DNA from: Mastigamoeba balamuthi
Taxonomy: Eukaryota; Evosea; Mastigamoebida; Mastigamoebidae
Assembly: GCA_902651635.1 (NCBI GenBank)
Contig: CACRSC010000002.1
Coordinates: 346,377-410,376 of the forward strand
Direction of reading: 5' to 3'
Length of the DNA stretch: 64,000 bases
A program made the position numbers and the translations under genes. Shown one piece after another: positions 1 through 9,320 of this stretch. The notes below the pieces were generated by a model. That model was given only the letters and a program-made list of their open reading frames with translations, did not search any database and was not told the DNA's origin. Every line of letters starts with the position of its first letter. Position 1 is the first letter of the stretch.

Positions 1-1083
1 CGTGAGGACGCCCTCGTAGACGTCTGCGCCGCCCTGCGAGGCCAGCAGCCGCACGCCGCAGTCGCGCACGAGCGACTCCCAGCTCCTCGTGCCGCGCACG
101 CGGTCGCTGCAGTTGTCGAGGGCCTCGGTGGCCTGCCCGTCCAGGGCGCACGGGCCCACCGACAGCGCCACCGCCGAGCGCGTGCGCACGCGGGGCGCCC
201 GCACGCTGAGCGCGAAGGTGTCGAGGCTGGCGAACCTGCACTCGCCCAGCAGCAGCGCCGGGGGGTTCTCCATGCCGGCTCGCCCGGGCGCGTAGCACGC
301 CGGCTGGCGAGCATCGCACTGTGCGGCGTAGGCTGCGGCTGTGGCGGGGTTTGCGGCGAGGGCGACCTCCTCGGGGGCGAGGGTCCTGTGGAAGAGCATC
401 ACCTCGTCCACGCGGGCGATGCCGAGGTTGAGGGCGAACGTGCCCTCTGGGCGGTAGATGTCCGTGGCCAGCAGCGGGCTGAAGTCGCCGCCGCCCCGGG
501 GCCCCCAGGGTGTCATGCAGGGTTGGTCCCAGCACGCCGATGCGGAGCGGGGCTGCGCGACGCCGTCAAAGTAGAAGGTGCCGAGGCCCGTGGTGCGGTC
601 GATCGACGCCGCGTAGTGGTGCCAGCGGTCGTCGGGGGTCCTCTGATTGGTGCCGAGGAAGAGGCACCCGGGGGCTTGGGCGTTGCCGCAGATGGCCAGA
701 TGCACTTCCTTCATAACGAGGTTGAGCTGCAGGGTGAACCCCGGCACATGATGGGCCGTCCTCGGCGTCTCGACGAAGCGCAGGTAGCTGGTGGTGGGCG
801 CCAGGCGGGTCCAGAGCATCAGCGCCCAGTCGCCGCTGTTGCCGATCTGCACGTCGCGCGAGGGCGCTGTCTGCAGGATGCTTGTCGCCGTCGTGCTCCC
901 CGCGGCTCTTCCCACGGCGCCGGGCACCAGCGCCGCTGTTCCGGAGGTCACGGCCAGAGGGAAGCGGCCCGACTGGTCGCTGAGGAGGTCGTTGTCGAAG
1001 GACCAGTAGGACATGGGGCACTGGTACGCCAGCGCCGACGCGCAGAGAAGGGCGAGGGCGAGAGCGACGTGCTGGCCGTTCAT
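1..1083 (-). CDS. LamG-like secreted protein, partial (window edge)
   Basis: The minus-strand frame opens at an ATG at 1083 and stays open to position 1, so at least 361 codons are present and the 3' end lies outside the window. The first 20 or so residues (MNGQHVALALALLCASALAY) form a signal peptide. A concanavalin A-like/LamG domain follows, with YWSF near its start, a WHHYAASIDR strand, a TFYFDG strand, and a DEVMLFHRTLAPEEV end typical of the Laminin_G_3 family. It is a paralogue of the plus-strand gene at 2276-4390 and lies head to head with it. The part at about 1-430 is nearly identical to that gene (roughly three differences seen), while the N-terminal part has clearly diverged. The ligand is unknown; a secreted or surface carbohydrate or protein binder is inferred from the fold. 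Confidence 0.8.
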   Translation of the reverse strand, partial: MNGQHVALALALLCASALAYQCPMSYWSFDNDLLSDQSGRFPLAVTSGTAALVPGAVGRAAGSTTATSILQTAPSRDVQIGNSGDWALMLWTRLAPTTSYLRFVETPRTAHHVPGFTLQLNLVMKEVHLAICGNAQAPGCLFLGTNQRTPDDRWHHYAASIDRTTGLGTFYFDGVAQPRSASACWDQPCMTPWGPRGGGDFSPLLATDIYRPEGTFALNLGIARVDEVMLFHRTLAPEEVALAANPATAAAYAAQCDARQPACYAPGRAGMENPPALLLGECRFASLDTFALSVRAPRVRTRSAVALSVGPCALDGQATEALDNCSDRVRGTRSWESLVRDCGVRLLASQGGADVYEGVLT

Positions 1084-1218
1084 CGCCGCCGTGGGCATTG
1101 CCTTGCTGGTGCTGGTTGTGCGGTTGTGCTGGGGGCGCTGTTGTGTTTCACACACACTAGCAGGTATTTTTCTGTCTGCTACTGGGCCTGGGCGTCACTG
1201 GGCTTTTTTAGTCGTCAG

Positions 1219-1266
1219 TTGTCGGGTTGGGCCGAGAGAACCTCCATCGCATTTCCCGCACTCGGC
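1219..1266 (-). promoter_or_regulatory. Conserved upstream block of left LamG gene
   Basis: Read on the minus strand this block runs GCCGAGTGCGG, then GAGGTTCTCTCGGCCCA, about 140-180 bases before the ATG at 1083. The same block precedes the right LamG gene. Its conservation outside coding sequence marks either a promoter or leader element or simply the edge of the original duplication. Confidence 0.45.
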
Positions 1267-1582
1267 CACCGGCGAGGTGGAAAAGGCCCTCCTGTGAGGA
1301 AGCCAGGGGTGGGTTGAACAAGAGAGGTTCCTGCACTCGGTCCCATTGCGCCCGATGTTCGCACAGAGGCAGGGTGCGTGCGATATCGCTCGCTCAGCCC
1401 ATACGTGTATGTCCAACACAATTGTCCCACTCGGCCGGTTGGCCGTTGGGCGCGAAGAGCTTCAAGATCTCGGTGCAGACGTCATGAGGCTGGAGGCTGA
1501 TTGTGAGCGCAGGGATCTCCACTCGGGCTGCCCAGGGGCTCGCTCGACGTCCCACGTTGACTCCCACCGGCGACCCGGTGCC

Positions 1583-1766
1583 TTAGGACAACGGAAGGGC
1601 TGCGTGGGCGCGTTGGCGCTCAGCAGAGGTATACCAGCGGACCAGAGCGTTGTCTTTTGCGAGGCCCAGCCGCACACCACCGCTCAACCTGCTCTCCTCC
1701 CTCTCGGGCAGGGTGCATCCCTTGCCATGGCAGCAGCATTGGCACACCTCCGCCTCCTGCCCTGAG
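1583..1766 (+). pseudogene. 3' fragment of the Cys-rich surface-protein gene
   Basis: The plus frame reads KGCVGALALSRGIPADQSVV and then FCEAQPHTT, ending in a hydrophobic tail MAAALAHLRLLP and a stop. The intact gene at 4660-6304 reads KGCVDGVALSRGVPADQSVV, FYEAQPHTS and AAAALAHLSLLL. DNA similarity is high from the KGC codons to just past the stop codon. A short stretch is missing between EAQPHT and the tail, and I see no matching upstream exons or signal peptide. It therefore looks like a remnant of a second Cys-rich gene copy, left between the two LamG genes in opposite orientation to the intact gene. Confidence 0.75.
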
Positions 1767-2149
1767 CCACGTGCAACGCAGCACCGCGCACTGCGCGACT
1801 GAGCAACAGGGCCTCTTGGGCCGTGGGGTGTGGCAGTGACGTTGCTGTTTGGCGAATGTCCGAAGTCGCCAGCCGGTGGTGTCGAGCGAGCGACAACCGC
1901 CCCGGTCTTCACCTTACTCCATTCGTCTGTCCTGACGACGGGCGTGAGCGTTGTGTCTCCAAAGCGGTGCATCGCTCTCCCCTCCCCCAGGCTAATTCAG
2001 CTAATCGGCCGTGCGGGACAATCGTGCCCCCGATGATTGTGTGCTCGCACATGGCGCGTCACGGGACCGAGCGCAGGCCCCGCTCGGATCATTCCGCTGT
2101 GGAGTTGCCAGTGCATGAATGAGAACGGTGAGAGGGCCATTGCTACCTG

Positions 2150-2197
2150 GTTCGCCGAGTGCGGAAAATGGCGAGGGAGGTTCTCTCGGCCCATCCC
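2150..2197 (+). promoter_or_regulatory. Conserved upstream block of right LamG gene
   Basis: The block reads GCCGAGTGCGG, an A/G-rich stretch, then GAGGTTCTCTCGGCCCA. It lies about 80-125 bases before the ATG at 2276 and matches the block before the left paralogue. The left gene has about 55 more bases between block and start codon. Confidence 0.45.
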
Positions 2198-2275
2198 GAC
2201 AAATGCCGACCTGATAAGCCCACTTACGGCACGTGTCGCCACCACAACAACAACGATCCAATGTCCATCAGGGCG

Positions 2276-4390
2276 ATGAACGGCCAGAACGTCGCTCTCG
2301 CTCTCGTCCTCCTCTACGCGTCGGCGATGGCGTACCAGTGCCCCATGGCCTACTGGTCCTTCAACGACGACATCCTCAGAGAGCAGTCGGGCCGCTTCCC
2401 TCTGACCGTAGCCTACGGGGCAGCGGGGCTGGTGCCCGGCGCAGTGGGCAGAGCCGTGGAGGCAGGAACACCGATCAGCGTCCTGCAGACAGCGCCCTCG
2501 CGCGACGTGCAGATCGGCAACAGCAGCGACTGGGCGCTGATGCTCTGGATCCGCGGGGCCATAGTGCCCCTCGGCGACCACCGGCGCGTCGCCGAGACGC
2601 CAGTGCCGCCCACCAAGGGCTGGGATTGGGCGGGGTTCAGCATACAGCACAACTTCCAGCTGCCGGGCATGCAGCTGGCCATCTGCGGCAACTACGCGGC
2701 TCGCGGGTGCCTCTACCTCGGCAGCGGCAAGCAGGTCACCGACGACCACTGGCACCACTACGCGGCGTCTATCGACCGCGCCACGGGCCTCGGCACCTTC
2801 TACGTCGACGGCGTCGCGCAGCCCCGCAACGCTTCGACGTGCTGGTCCAATACCCCGACCTGCCTGACGAACTGGGGGCCCCGGGGCGGCGGCGACTTCA
2901 GCCCCATGTTGGCCACGGACATCTACCGTCCAGAAGGCAGGTTCGCCCTCAACCTCGGCTTCGCCCGCGTGGACGAGGTGATGTTCTTCCACAGGACCCT
3001 CGCCCCCGAGGAGGTCGCCCTCGCCGCAAACCCCGCCACAGCCGCAGCCTACGCCGCACAGTGCGATGCTCGCCAGCCGGCGTGCTACGCGCCCGGGCGG
3101 GCCGGCATGGAGAACCCCCCGGCGCTGCTGCTGGCCGAGTGCAGGTTCGCCAGCCTCGACACCTTCGCGCTCAGCGTGCGGGCGCCCCGCGTGCGCACGC
3201 GCTCGGCGGTGGCGCTGTCGGTGGGCCCGTGCGCCCTGGACGGGCAGGCCACCGAGGCCCTCGACAACTGCAGCGACCGCGTGCGCGGCACGAGGAGCTG
3301 GGCGTCGCTCGTGCGCGACTGCGGCGTGCGGCTGCTGGCCTCGCAGGGCGGCGCAGACGTCTACGAGGGCGTCCTCACGGCCGCCTTCAGCGAGGAGGCC
3401 CCCGCGGTGCACGGCGTGCCCGTCAACCGCACGGCCACGGCCGGCCTGCCCTTCCGCGTCCGCTTCAGCAGCGCCGTCAGCGCCTCCACGGGGGCCGTGC
3501 GCGTCTTCGCCCCGGCCGACGTGCAGGCGTCGCTCCAGGGCGTCGCCGTGCGGCTCGCGGCCGCCAGCAGGGCCGTCACCCTCGAGTACGTCACCGGCGT
3601 CCAGGAGCCCCTCGAGCTCGCCCTCGAGAGCTTCGCCGTCGCCGACAGCTCGCAGGCCGCGGCCACCGCAGAGGCCGCGCCGGCCAGCACGGCGCCCTCG
3701 GGGGGGTTCGTGCTGCAGCGGTGGAGGGCCGCCCTGACGCCCGCGGCCGCCGTCTGCAGCTTCCGCGCGCTGGGCGTGACGGCCACCTTCGCTGTCCGGT
3801 GCCACGCGGCGACCCCCGCGGCGCAGTGCCCGTTCGGCCGCAACGGGACCGCGCAGCAGCAGCGGGTCAACGCGTCCTTCGAGGTGACGACGGCGAGCTT
3901 CTGCGGGGAGGTCACCGACACGGTCGACGTCCGGGCCTCGCAGCTGCGGCTGTACAGGAGCGGCCAGTTCGCCGAGGAGGCGGCCGCGTTCGCGCTGGGG
4001 GCGCCCGTCTTCGCCGAGGCCACGTTCAGCTCGAGCAGCGCGACCATCACCGCCGTGGACGTCGTCTCGGTGGTCGCCAGGGGCGAGGCCGTGGCCAGCG
4101 CCGCCGGCGAGGCCGACCTGGTGGCCCTGGGGCGCGTCAGCGTGCTGCCGCAGGGGGACGCCTCGCGCGTGAGGCTCACGTTCGCGGCCTCGCCCGAGGT
4201 GTTCAGGGCCGCCCAGGACAGCTCGAGCTCCATGTCCGTCACCGCCCAGTTCCGCGTGCACTACCTCGGCAACGCCAGGCGCTCCGAGCCCAGCAGCCAC
4301 ACCCTCGAGCTGACCTCGGCCCGCGTGCTGCTCCTGCACGCCGCCGAGGCGCAGGCCTCCGCAGCCCCGTCGCTCCGCCCCTGGTTCTGA
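2276..4390 (+). CDS. LamG-like secreted protein
   Basis: This is a single-exon gene of 704 residues. I chose the ATG at 2276 because it starts a clear signal peptide (MNGQNVALALVLLYASAMAY) and matches the start of the paralogue; an in-frame ATG further upstream would add a non-hydrophobic leader. Residues about 22-255 form a LamG/concanavalin A-like domain (YWSFND, DHWHHYAASIDR, TFYVDG, DEVMFFHRTLAPEEV). The remaining 450 residues are Ala-, Ser- and Val-rich with scattered cysteines, look beta-rich, and match no family I recognise. There is no obvious membrane segment or GPI signal at the C-terminus, so secretion is inferred. The Cys-rich gene downstream converges on it from the other strand. 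Confidence 0.82.
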   Translation: MNGQNVALALVLLYASAMAYQCPMAYWSFNDDILREQSGRFPLTVAYGAAGLVPGAVGRAVEAGTPISVLQTAPSRDVQIGNSSDWALMLWIRGAIVPLGDHRRVAETPVPPTKGWDWAGFSIQHNFQLPGMQLAICGNYAARGCLYLGSGKQVTDDHWHHYAASIDRATGLGTFYVDGVAQPRNASTCWSNTPTCLTNWGPRGGGDFSPMLATDIYRPEGRFALNLGFARVDEVMFFHRTLAPEEVALAANPATAAAYAAQCDARQPACYAPGRAGMENPPALLLAECRFASLDTFALSVRAPRVRTRSAVALSVGPCALDGQATEALDNCSDRVRGTRSWASLVRDCGVRLLASQGGADVYEGVLTAAFSEEAPAVHGVPVNRTATAGLPFRVRFSSAVSASTGAVRVFAPADVQASLQGVAVRLAAASRAVTLEYVTGVQEPLELALESFAVADSSQAAATAEAAPASTAPSGGFVLQRWRAALTPAAAVCSFRALGVTATFAVRCHAATPAAQCPFGRNGTAQQQRVNASFEVTTASFCGEVTDTVDVRASQLRLYRSGQFAEEAAAFALGAPVFAEATFSSSSATITAVDVVSVVARGEAVASAAGEADLVALGRVSVLPQGDASRVRLTFAASPEVFRAAQDSSSSMSVTAQFRVHYLGNARRSEPSSHTLELTSARVLLLHAAEAQASAAPSLRPWF

Positions 4391-4659
4391 AGCTCCCTGG
4401 GCGCTCTATCTATCTCTCTCCCTGAATGATCTCGTGCTCCCCTGTTCTGGAACACTTCCTCCCGCATGAGCCGAAATGAAGAGCGAGCAGTGCCTGCTCT
4501 TCGGCACGTGCGCACTGGTCTCAGAAGTTTAGTGTGCACGCTCTCGTGCATACAAAGTAAACGTGCCGCCCCCCCCCAGTGCTCCGGGTGTTTCCGTTGC
4601 GTGCACGTTCTAGTGTGGTGATATGAGCAGTCAATTGCTCTGTGTTGGTCGGTGGTGGC

Positions 4660-6304
4660 TCAAAGCAGGAGGCTGAGGTGCGCCAATGCTGCTGCCGCCA
4701 GGAGGGCGACGCACCGCCCATGGGAGAAGAGCGCAGGGTGAGCGCTGCGCTCGTCGGGCCACAGGTTGGCGCTGGTGTGCGGCTGGGCCTCGTAGAAGAC
4801 AACGCTCTGGTCCGCTGGGACGCCTCTGCTGAGCGCCACCCCGTCCACGCAGCCCTTCCAGAGCTCCGAGCCCATGGTCCGCCTGGCTGCCACCACGGGA
4901 GGCCTGACCCCGGGGTAGGCGCCGCTCTCGAGCACCAGCCGCAGCATCCGCCGCGACCCCGACAGCTCCGTGGCCGCCAGCCTGATCTCGTGCGCCGGCA
5001 GGCACCGCGAGGCCACGTCGGCGGCGATCTGCTGCGCCTGGGCCGCGCCCAGGGCCACCGCGCCCGAGTCGCCCCAGCCGTGGTTCCGGGCGAACGCGAG
5101 GAACACGTCCGCGGGCCCCGCGGTGCAGTTGCCGCCCGCGGGCACGGCGCCGTCGACGCACGCGCACGTGTGGCTGCAGAAGAGCGACGTGTCGCACTGC
5201 TCGCCCTCCTGCACGGCGCCGTCGCCGCAGTGCTGGCCGAGGAGCACCTCCGAGGTCACCCGCGTGGCCGACACCGGCACGGCCGCGCGCTCGATGGCCA
5301 CGGGGAGGCAGCCGCTGGCCATGCGGTCGACCACCTGCCAGGGCAGCTCTGCGTCGGCCGCCACGCCCGCGGTCTCCTCGACGACGAAGACGAGGTCCGC
5401 GTCTGTCGGGCGGAACCCCGCGACGAGCTCGAGGCCGCGGAGCGCGAGGCCCCTGGGGGCAAGGCACTGCTCGCTCACCTGTGCCGCGAGGGCCGCGGCC
5501 TGCTCGTAGCCGATGAGGCTGGCCATGCCCAGCGCCTGCGCAGAGGCCATGGCCAGGACCGCAGTGACGCGCAGGGGGTCGGTCCTGCAGCGGCCCGCGG
5601 CGGGGTGGGAGCCCGGGGCGCACGTGCAGCGGCCCGGGACGCAGTGCGCCGACGAGTCGCAGTGCTCGGCGCCCTCGACGACGCCGTTGCCGCACATGGA
5701 GCAGTTGGCGGCGGCGGCTGCGCTGAGGTTGCGCGAGGGGACGCACTTGCCGCCGCAGTGGGCGCAGATGCCCCACGTCGACCCGCTGCAGGCCTGTCCC
5801 ACGTNTCCCACGTGACCTCGGGGCAGCCGGCCAGGCGCAGGCTCCAGCTGCCGCGGGCGCCCGCCGTGGCGTTGGCCGCGTCGTCGGTGCAGTTGAGCTC
5901 CGCGTCGAGCGTCACGGGCGGCGTGGCGCCCCACTGGTGCGTCATGGACTGCCGCTGGTCGAGCACGTCGACCCAGATGACGTCGGGGGACCTGGGCAGC
6001 GGGGCCGCTGTATCGGCGAAGACCTCGAGCGGCCTGTCGCTGAAGCTGAAGCGGTACCGGCACTGCAGGCGCATCGGGTTGTCGACGGCGCCGTCGCGCT
6101 TGACCTGCAGGGGCCGCGTGTGAGGCCAGGGGGCTGCCGAGCAGGGGCTGACGGCACCTCGAAGCGGAGGAACATGGCGCCGGGTTTGATGGCGTCCTTG
6201 ACCTGGTTGTAGAACCTGTCGAGGGTGACGCTCAGCACCCCGCAGCTGCCGGTCGTCGCCAGCGCGCACAGCACGAGGAGCGCCAGCGGGGCAGAGCCGT
6301 TCAT
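4660..6304 (-). CDS. Cys-rich surface protein with DUF4215-like repeats
   Basis: There are two exons: 6304-6158 and 6104-4660, with a 53-nt phase-0 intron (GTGCCG...CTGCAG). The N-terminus is a signal peptide (MNGSAPLALLVLCALATTG). Two Cys-rich modules carry CGNGVVEGAEHCD and CGDGAVQEGEQCD, the signature of the DUF4215/Myxo-type disulfide repeat. The last ~20 residues (CVALLAAAALAHLSLLL) are hydrophobic and end at the stop, as in a GPI-anchor signal or a tail anchor. The reading frame changes at the N at 5805, within a direct repeat of TCCCACGT, so an assembly error is more likely than a true frameshift. The role is unknown; a secreted or surface-attached protein is inferred. Confidence 0.75.
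5805..5805. other. Ambiguous base with frame change
   Basis: A single N lies between two copies of TCCCACGT. The Cys-rich gene reads in one frame before it (LRLAGCPEVTW on the minus strand) and another after it (GQACSGSTWGICAHCGGKC). A miscounted base in the repeat would explain this. Confidence 0.85.
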
Positions 6305-6835
6305 GTCACGCGCCTGTTTGAGATGTGCAGCTGGGCCTGTTTTTCCATCCGGTGCGCAGGAGAGCACTTCTCAGAGGTCTCCCAACTCTAAGTCCAATTC
6401 AGCTGTTGTTCCTCGCGCCAGATTTCTTCCTGTGCAGGTACGTGTTTTTCCCACAGCAGCACCGTAACAGAAATGTCCACTCGAGATCGAGAGAGCCGCT
6501 GTGGTCCGTCTTCATCTGCACTCCAGCGAGACACTGCTCACCTCTTTCGAACTCACCCTATGGCCGCTCAAAGCACAGCGCGTTCTCCATAGGCCCACTG
6601 AACTGCCCTGGAGCACCAGCTCTGGGTCAAGGCGGCGGTTGGGGCAGCACCGTGTCAGGGAGATCGTGTCCCTCTTTGCACTCACCAGAGTGCCGCCTGA
6701 GCAGCCCCATGTGTGCTCGTCGAAAGAGCAGAAATCTCGACGTCTGCGGACAGGAGCCGCTCACTCAGAATGCCCGCCATCTGCCCGTGCTCAGGGAAGT
6801 AGTGCGGGACAGACTGGCGAGTTGAGCATGAATGC
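6305..6835. other. Intergenic, no gene recognised
   Basis: This is the upstream region of the Cys-rich gene and the 3' flank of the synapsin-like gene. It holds only short ORFs with no family resemblance. Confidence 0.5.
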
Positions 6836-8005
6836 TCACTTGAGGCTTTGTTTTCCGGCAGCTGAGGCAGTGCCCCAGAGTGCCTCCATCTTCTGCAGGG
6901 CCAGGTCAGCTATCCGCCTACAGTCCTCCTTCTCGTGGTCCCACATCAGGCCGCAGGCCGTGCTGTTCATCTCCAGCAGCACCTCGCGCCCGTCCTTGAG
7001 CCTGAGAACGTCGAGCGCGAACACATCGAGGCCTCCCCAGATCCCTGCGCACGCGTCGGCCCACTGCTGCTGGCGCCTGCCCACCGGGTGGTCCTCGAAC
7101 CGCAGCTCGCCCCAGTTGTTCTTCCAGCAGCTGTCCGACGTCCTCCTGAAGCACCTCGTGTGGCCCCCGATCCTCTGTATCCTGTACTCGTAGTCCACGT
7201 CCAGCAGCGGCTCCACGCTGCGCAGGGCACTCGTCAGTCCAATACCCTGCTTCCCCGCAACGCACGTGAAGTAGCTCTTGTTGATGGCCACGATGCTCAC
7301 GATGTCGTCGAGCTCGGCCTGGTCGTGCGCCACGGCCTTGCCGTAGCCCGCGTGCGTGCTGGCCACCTTGACAACGCAGGGGAACGCCAGCCCACCCGGC
7401 GGGGGCAGCGCGGTTGTCGAGACGACGTCGCCCTGGTTGGCGAAGTAGGCCATGTGGACGGGCTCGATGGCGGGGCCGTCCTCGGGCAGCTGCTCGAGCT
7501 CCCTGGAGACCCTCACCAGCTGGGCGTGCACGACGGGCCTCTGCATGTCCATCAGCACCGAGAAGGCGCTGTTCATGCACGGGACGCCCGCAAACATGAT
7601 CCCTGCGGTGGGCCGGGCGTCTGCGTGTGAACACTGTGCTGTGGGAAGCCGAGGGGGCACAGACCAATGAGGATGCTGCGGTAGTCGGTGTCGTGGAGAG
7701 ACGTGGGGAAGTTGCGGAAGAGAACAAAGTCGGGGCGGACCACCCGCTCCTCTTTCTGCGTCGAGAGGGGCAACGGGTTGTCCGCCTTTTTGAGGTGCAG
7801 CACTATTCCCTCGGGTGTGCTGGCGCACATGCGCAGGCCCTGTGAGATACGATCTGCGTCTTTCTTGAAATGCGAACCTGGCGAGGCTTATGTCCTTCCA
7901 CTCAGCCTGCTCAATCTTCACTGGCTCGCCTGTAGAGAGAACACATTTGGAGCCAAACGTCTCGTGCCAATTGGTGGCATAGTCGACGCACAACAATGTC
8001 TTCAT
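6836..8005 (-). CDS. Synapsin-like ATP-grasp protein
   Basis: There are three exons: 8005-7878, 7819-7665 and 7602-6836, giving 349 residues in one frame. The introns start GTTCGC and GTCTGT and end in CAG. The N-terminus (KTLLCVDYATNWHETFGSK, then VKIEQAEWKDISLA) matches the start of the synapsin core domain. VVRPDFVLFRNF followed by DYRSILIGI matches its next segment. FPCVVKVASTHAGYGKA, DYEYRIQRIGGHTRCFRRTS, NNWG, LDVFALDVLRLKDGREVLLE and DHEKEDCRRIADL match the ATP-binding C domain. Animal synapsins coat synaptic vesicles; here only the core is present, without the Pro-rich regulatory tails. An ATP-dependent role in vesicle clustering, or an unknown ligase activity, are both inferences. 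Confidence 0.85.
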   Translation of the reverse strand: MKTLLCVDYATNWHETFGSKCVLSTGEPVKIEQAEWKDISLARFAFQERRRSYLTGPAHVRQHTRGNSAAPQKGGQPVAPLDAERGAGGPPRLCSLPQLPHVSPRHRLPQHPHWSVPPRLPTAQCSHADARPTAGIMFAGVPCMNSAFSVLMDMQRPVVHAQLVRVSRELEQLPEDGPAIEPVHMAYFANQGDVVSTTALPPPGGLAFPCVVKVASTHAGYGKAVAHDQAELDDIVSIVAINKSYFTCVAGKQGIGLTSALRSVEPLLDVDYEYRIQRIGGHTRCFRRTSDSCWKNNWGELRFEDHPVGRRQQQWADACAGIWGGLDVFALDVLRLKDGREVLLEMNSTACGLMWDHEKEDCRRIADLALQKMEALWGTASAAGKQSLK

Positions 8006-8911
8006 TTCTCTCAATGCAAAAGAACTGCACTGATTTTCTCGGTATCACAGAAATAATCGAACAAATCTGCTGATACCACTGATCTCCTCTCAGGTAAAGG
8101 TGTGCCCAATACCCTTAGTCCTGTTCCCACCCGAGCCATTCTCGTTTCACTTTTTCCTCACCCTGGGTCAGAATCCCTGTGACGGATAATAAAGTGTATG
8201 ATCAATTTGAATTTGGATGCTTGTAAGTACTACTTAGTATACATCATCGGCTGCATTGCACAGTTCTTCAAGCATTGTATGGATCCTTCAGTTTTTGACC
8301 TCATACAGCTGATAAATATACTTATAGGCCCTCTTAAGAGCGAAGATTACCATTATTTCAGTGCTAGAAGAGGATGAAATTGAATAGCATCGAATATCCC
8401 AGCACAACCTTGTTTCACCTTCCACTACCATTAAGGGAGAGGCCTTGCAGGGCCAGACAGACATCTTTGGGAGAGGAGATGGGTTCAGAGGGGAGAAAGG
8501 TGTGGAGGAAGAGATTGTATAGTCTTGGGGGAGTCTTTCTGGGAAGACGGGTTCCAGAATGTTGTCCTGTTTTTGGTTCATTCTGTTTTCACTGAATTAG
8601 AGGAACATGTGTGTGGTAACAGCTACATTTGTCCGTTGCTGCTTCCTGCGATCTAGCAAAAAAAGCATTATGTAAACGAGAACAGTGAGTTCAGGGAAGA
8701 GTCTTCTGCTACTCTCACATCTGTTTCCCAAGAAGCACAGGAACAACAAGATAAAAAAATTCTTTTCTCACAAAGATTATTACAAACATTGACCATCTTC
8801 CTTCCTACAAGCCGAGTAAGCCTCTTCCATGCTTAGCACAACTACAATATTATCAAAGAACACATCCAATAAAAAGAAAAAAGAAAAACAAAGAAAGTCA
8901 CTTAGGTTGTA

Positions 8912-8996
8912 TGTGCGGAGCGAAGCAGAGCACAGGCAACCAAAGTGACTTTTTTTGTTTTGATTACGAAAGGTCACTGACAACAATTGATGATGA
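8912..8996 (+). repeat. 85-bp direct repeat, copy 1
   Basis: The repeat starts TGTGCGGAGCGAAGC, passes through a T-run and TTACGAAAGGTCACTGAC, and ends at ATTGATGATGA. It matches copy 2 with two differences seen. Confidence 0.85.
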
Positions 8997-9235
8997 AAGG
9001 CCACAAGACTTGTGTGACCAAAGGTCACACAATGAAATGACCCTTGGGAGGGCACCTTGAGTAAAGCAGATTACGAATTTATGCTGCAGCCAAGAATTGA
9101 TGACAAAAGGGCACTTTATTGAGTGAATTACGAAAGGGCACTTGATTGATGACGAAAGGTCACTTTATCAATGATGAGGTGACACTTTTTGATGACGAAA
9201 CGACACTTTGTTGATGACGAAACGACACTTTTGTG
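8997..9235 (+). repeat. Degenerate satellite with TGACGAAAGGTCA units
   Basis: Between the two 85-bp repeats lie many imperfect units resembling TGATGACGAAAGGTCACTTT, spaced about 20-30 bases apart. Each unit contains an inverted TGAC...GTCA pair. The 85-bp repeats contain the same unit, so the whole block may have grown by unequal exchange. Confidence 0.6.
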
Positions 9236-9320
9236 TGTGCGGAGCGAAGCGGAGCACAGGCAACCAAAGTAACTTTTTTTGTTTTGATTACGAAAGGTCA
9301 CTGACAACAATTGATGATGA
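9236..9320 (+). repeat. 85-bp direct repeat, copy 2
   Basis: This is the second copy, in the same orientation, offset by 324 bases from the first. Its flanks differ from those of copy 1 on both sides, and I see no target-site duplication. Confidence 0.85.

Larger units (their letters stand above)
1084..2275. other. Intergenic region between head-to-head LamG paralogues
   Basis: About 1.2 kb separates the two start codons. It holds the two matching upstream blocks (1219-1266 and 2150-2197) and a 3' fragment of a Cys-rich gene (1583-1766). I recognise no other gene. The spacing suggests two separate promoters rather than one shared core promoter. Confidence 0.6.

Noticed and set aside
1997-4339. 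A 780-codon minus-strand frame opposite the right LamG gene
   Set aside because: Same cause: a GC-rich shadow with Arg/Gly/Ala-rich composition, while the plus strand has a signal peptide and LamG domain.
8288-8581. 97-codon minus-strand ORF in the AT-rich island
   Set aside because: It has an ATG, but no similarity, no neighbouring exons and biased low-complexity Ser/Pro content.
8912-9320. LTR-type element bounded by the 85-bp repeats
   Set aside because: The repeats are short, the interval is only 239 bases of degenerate satellite, there is no coding region, and no target-site duplication is seen.
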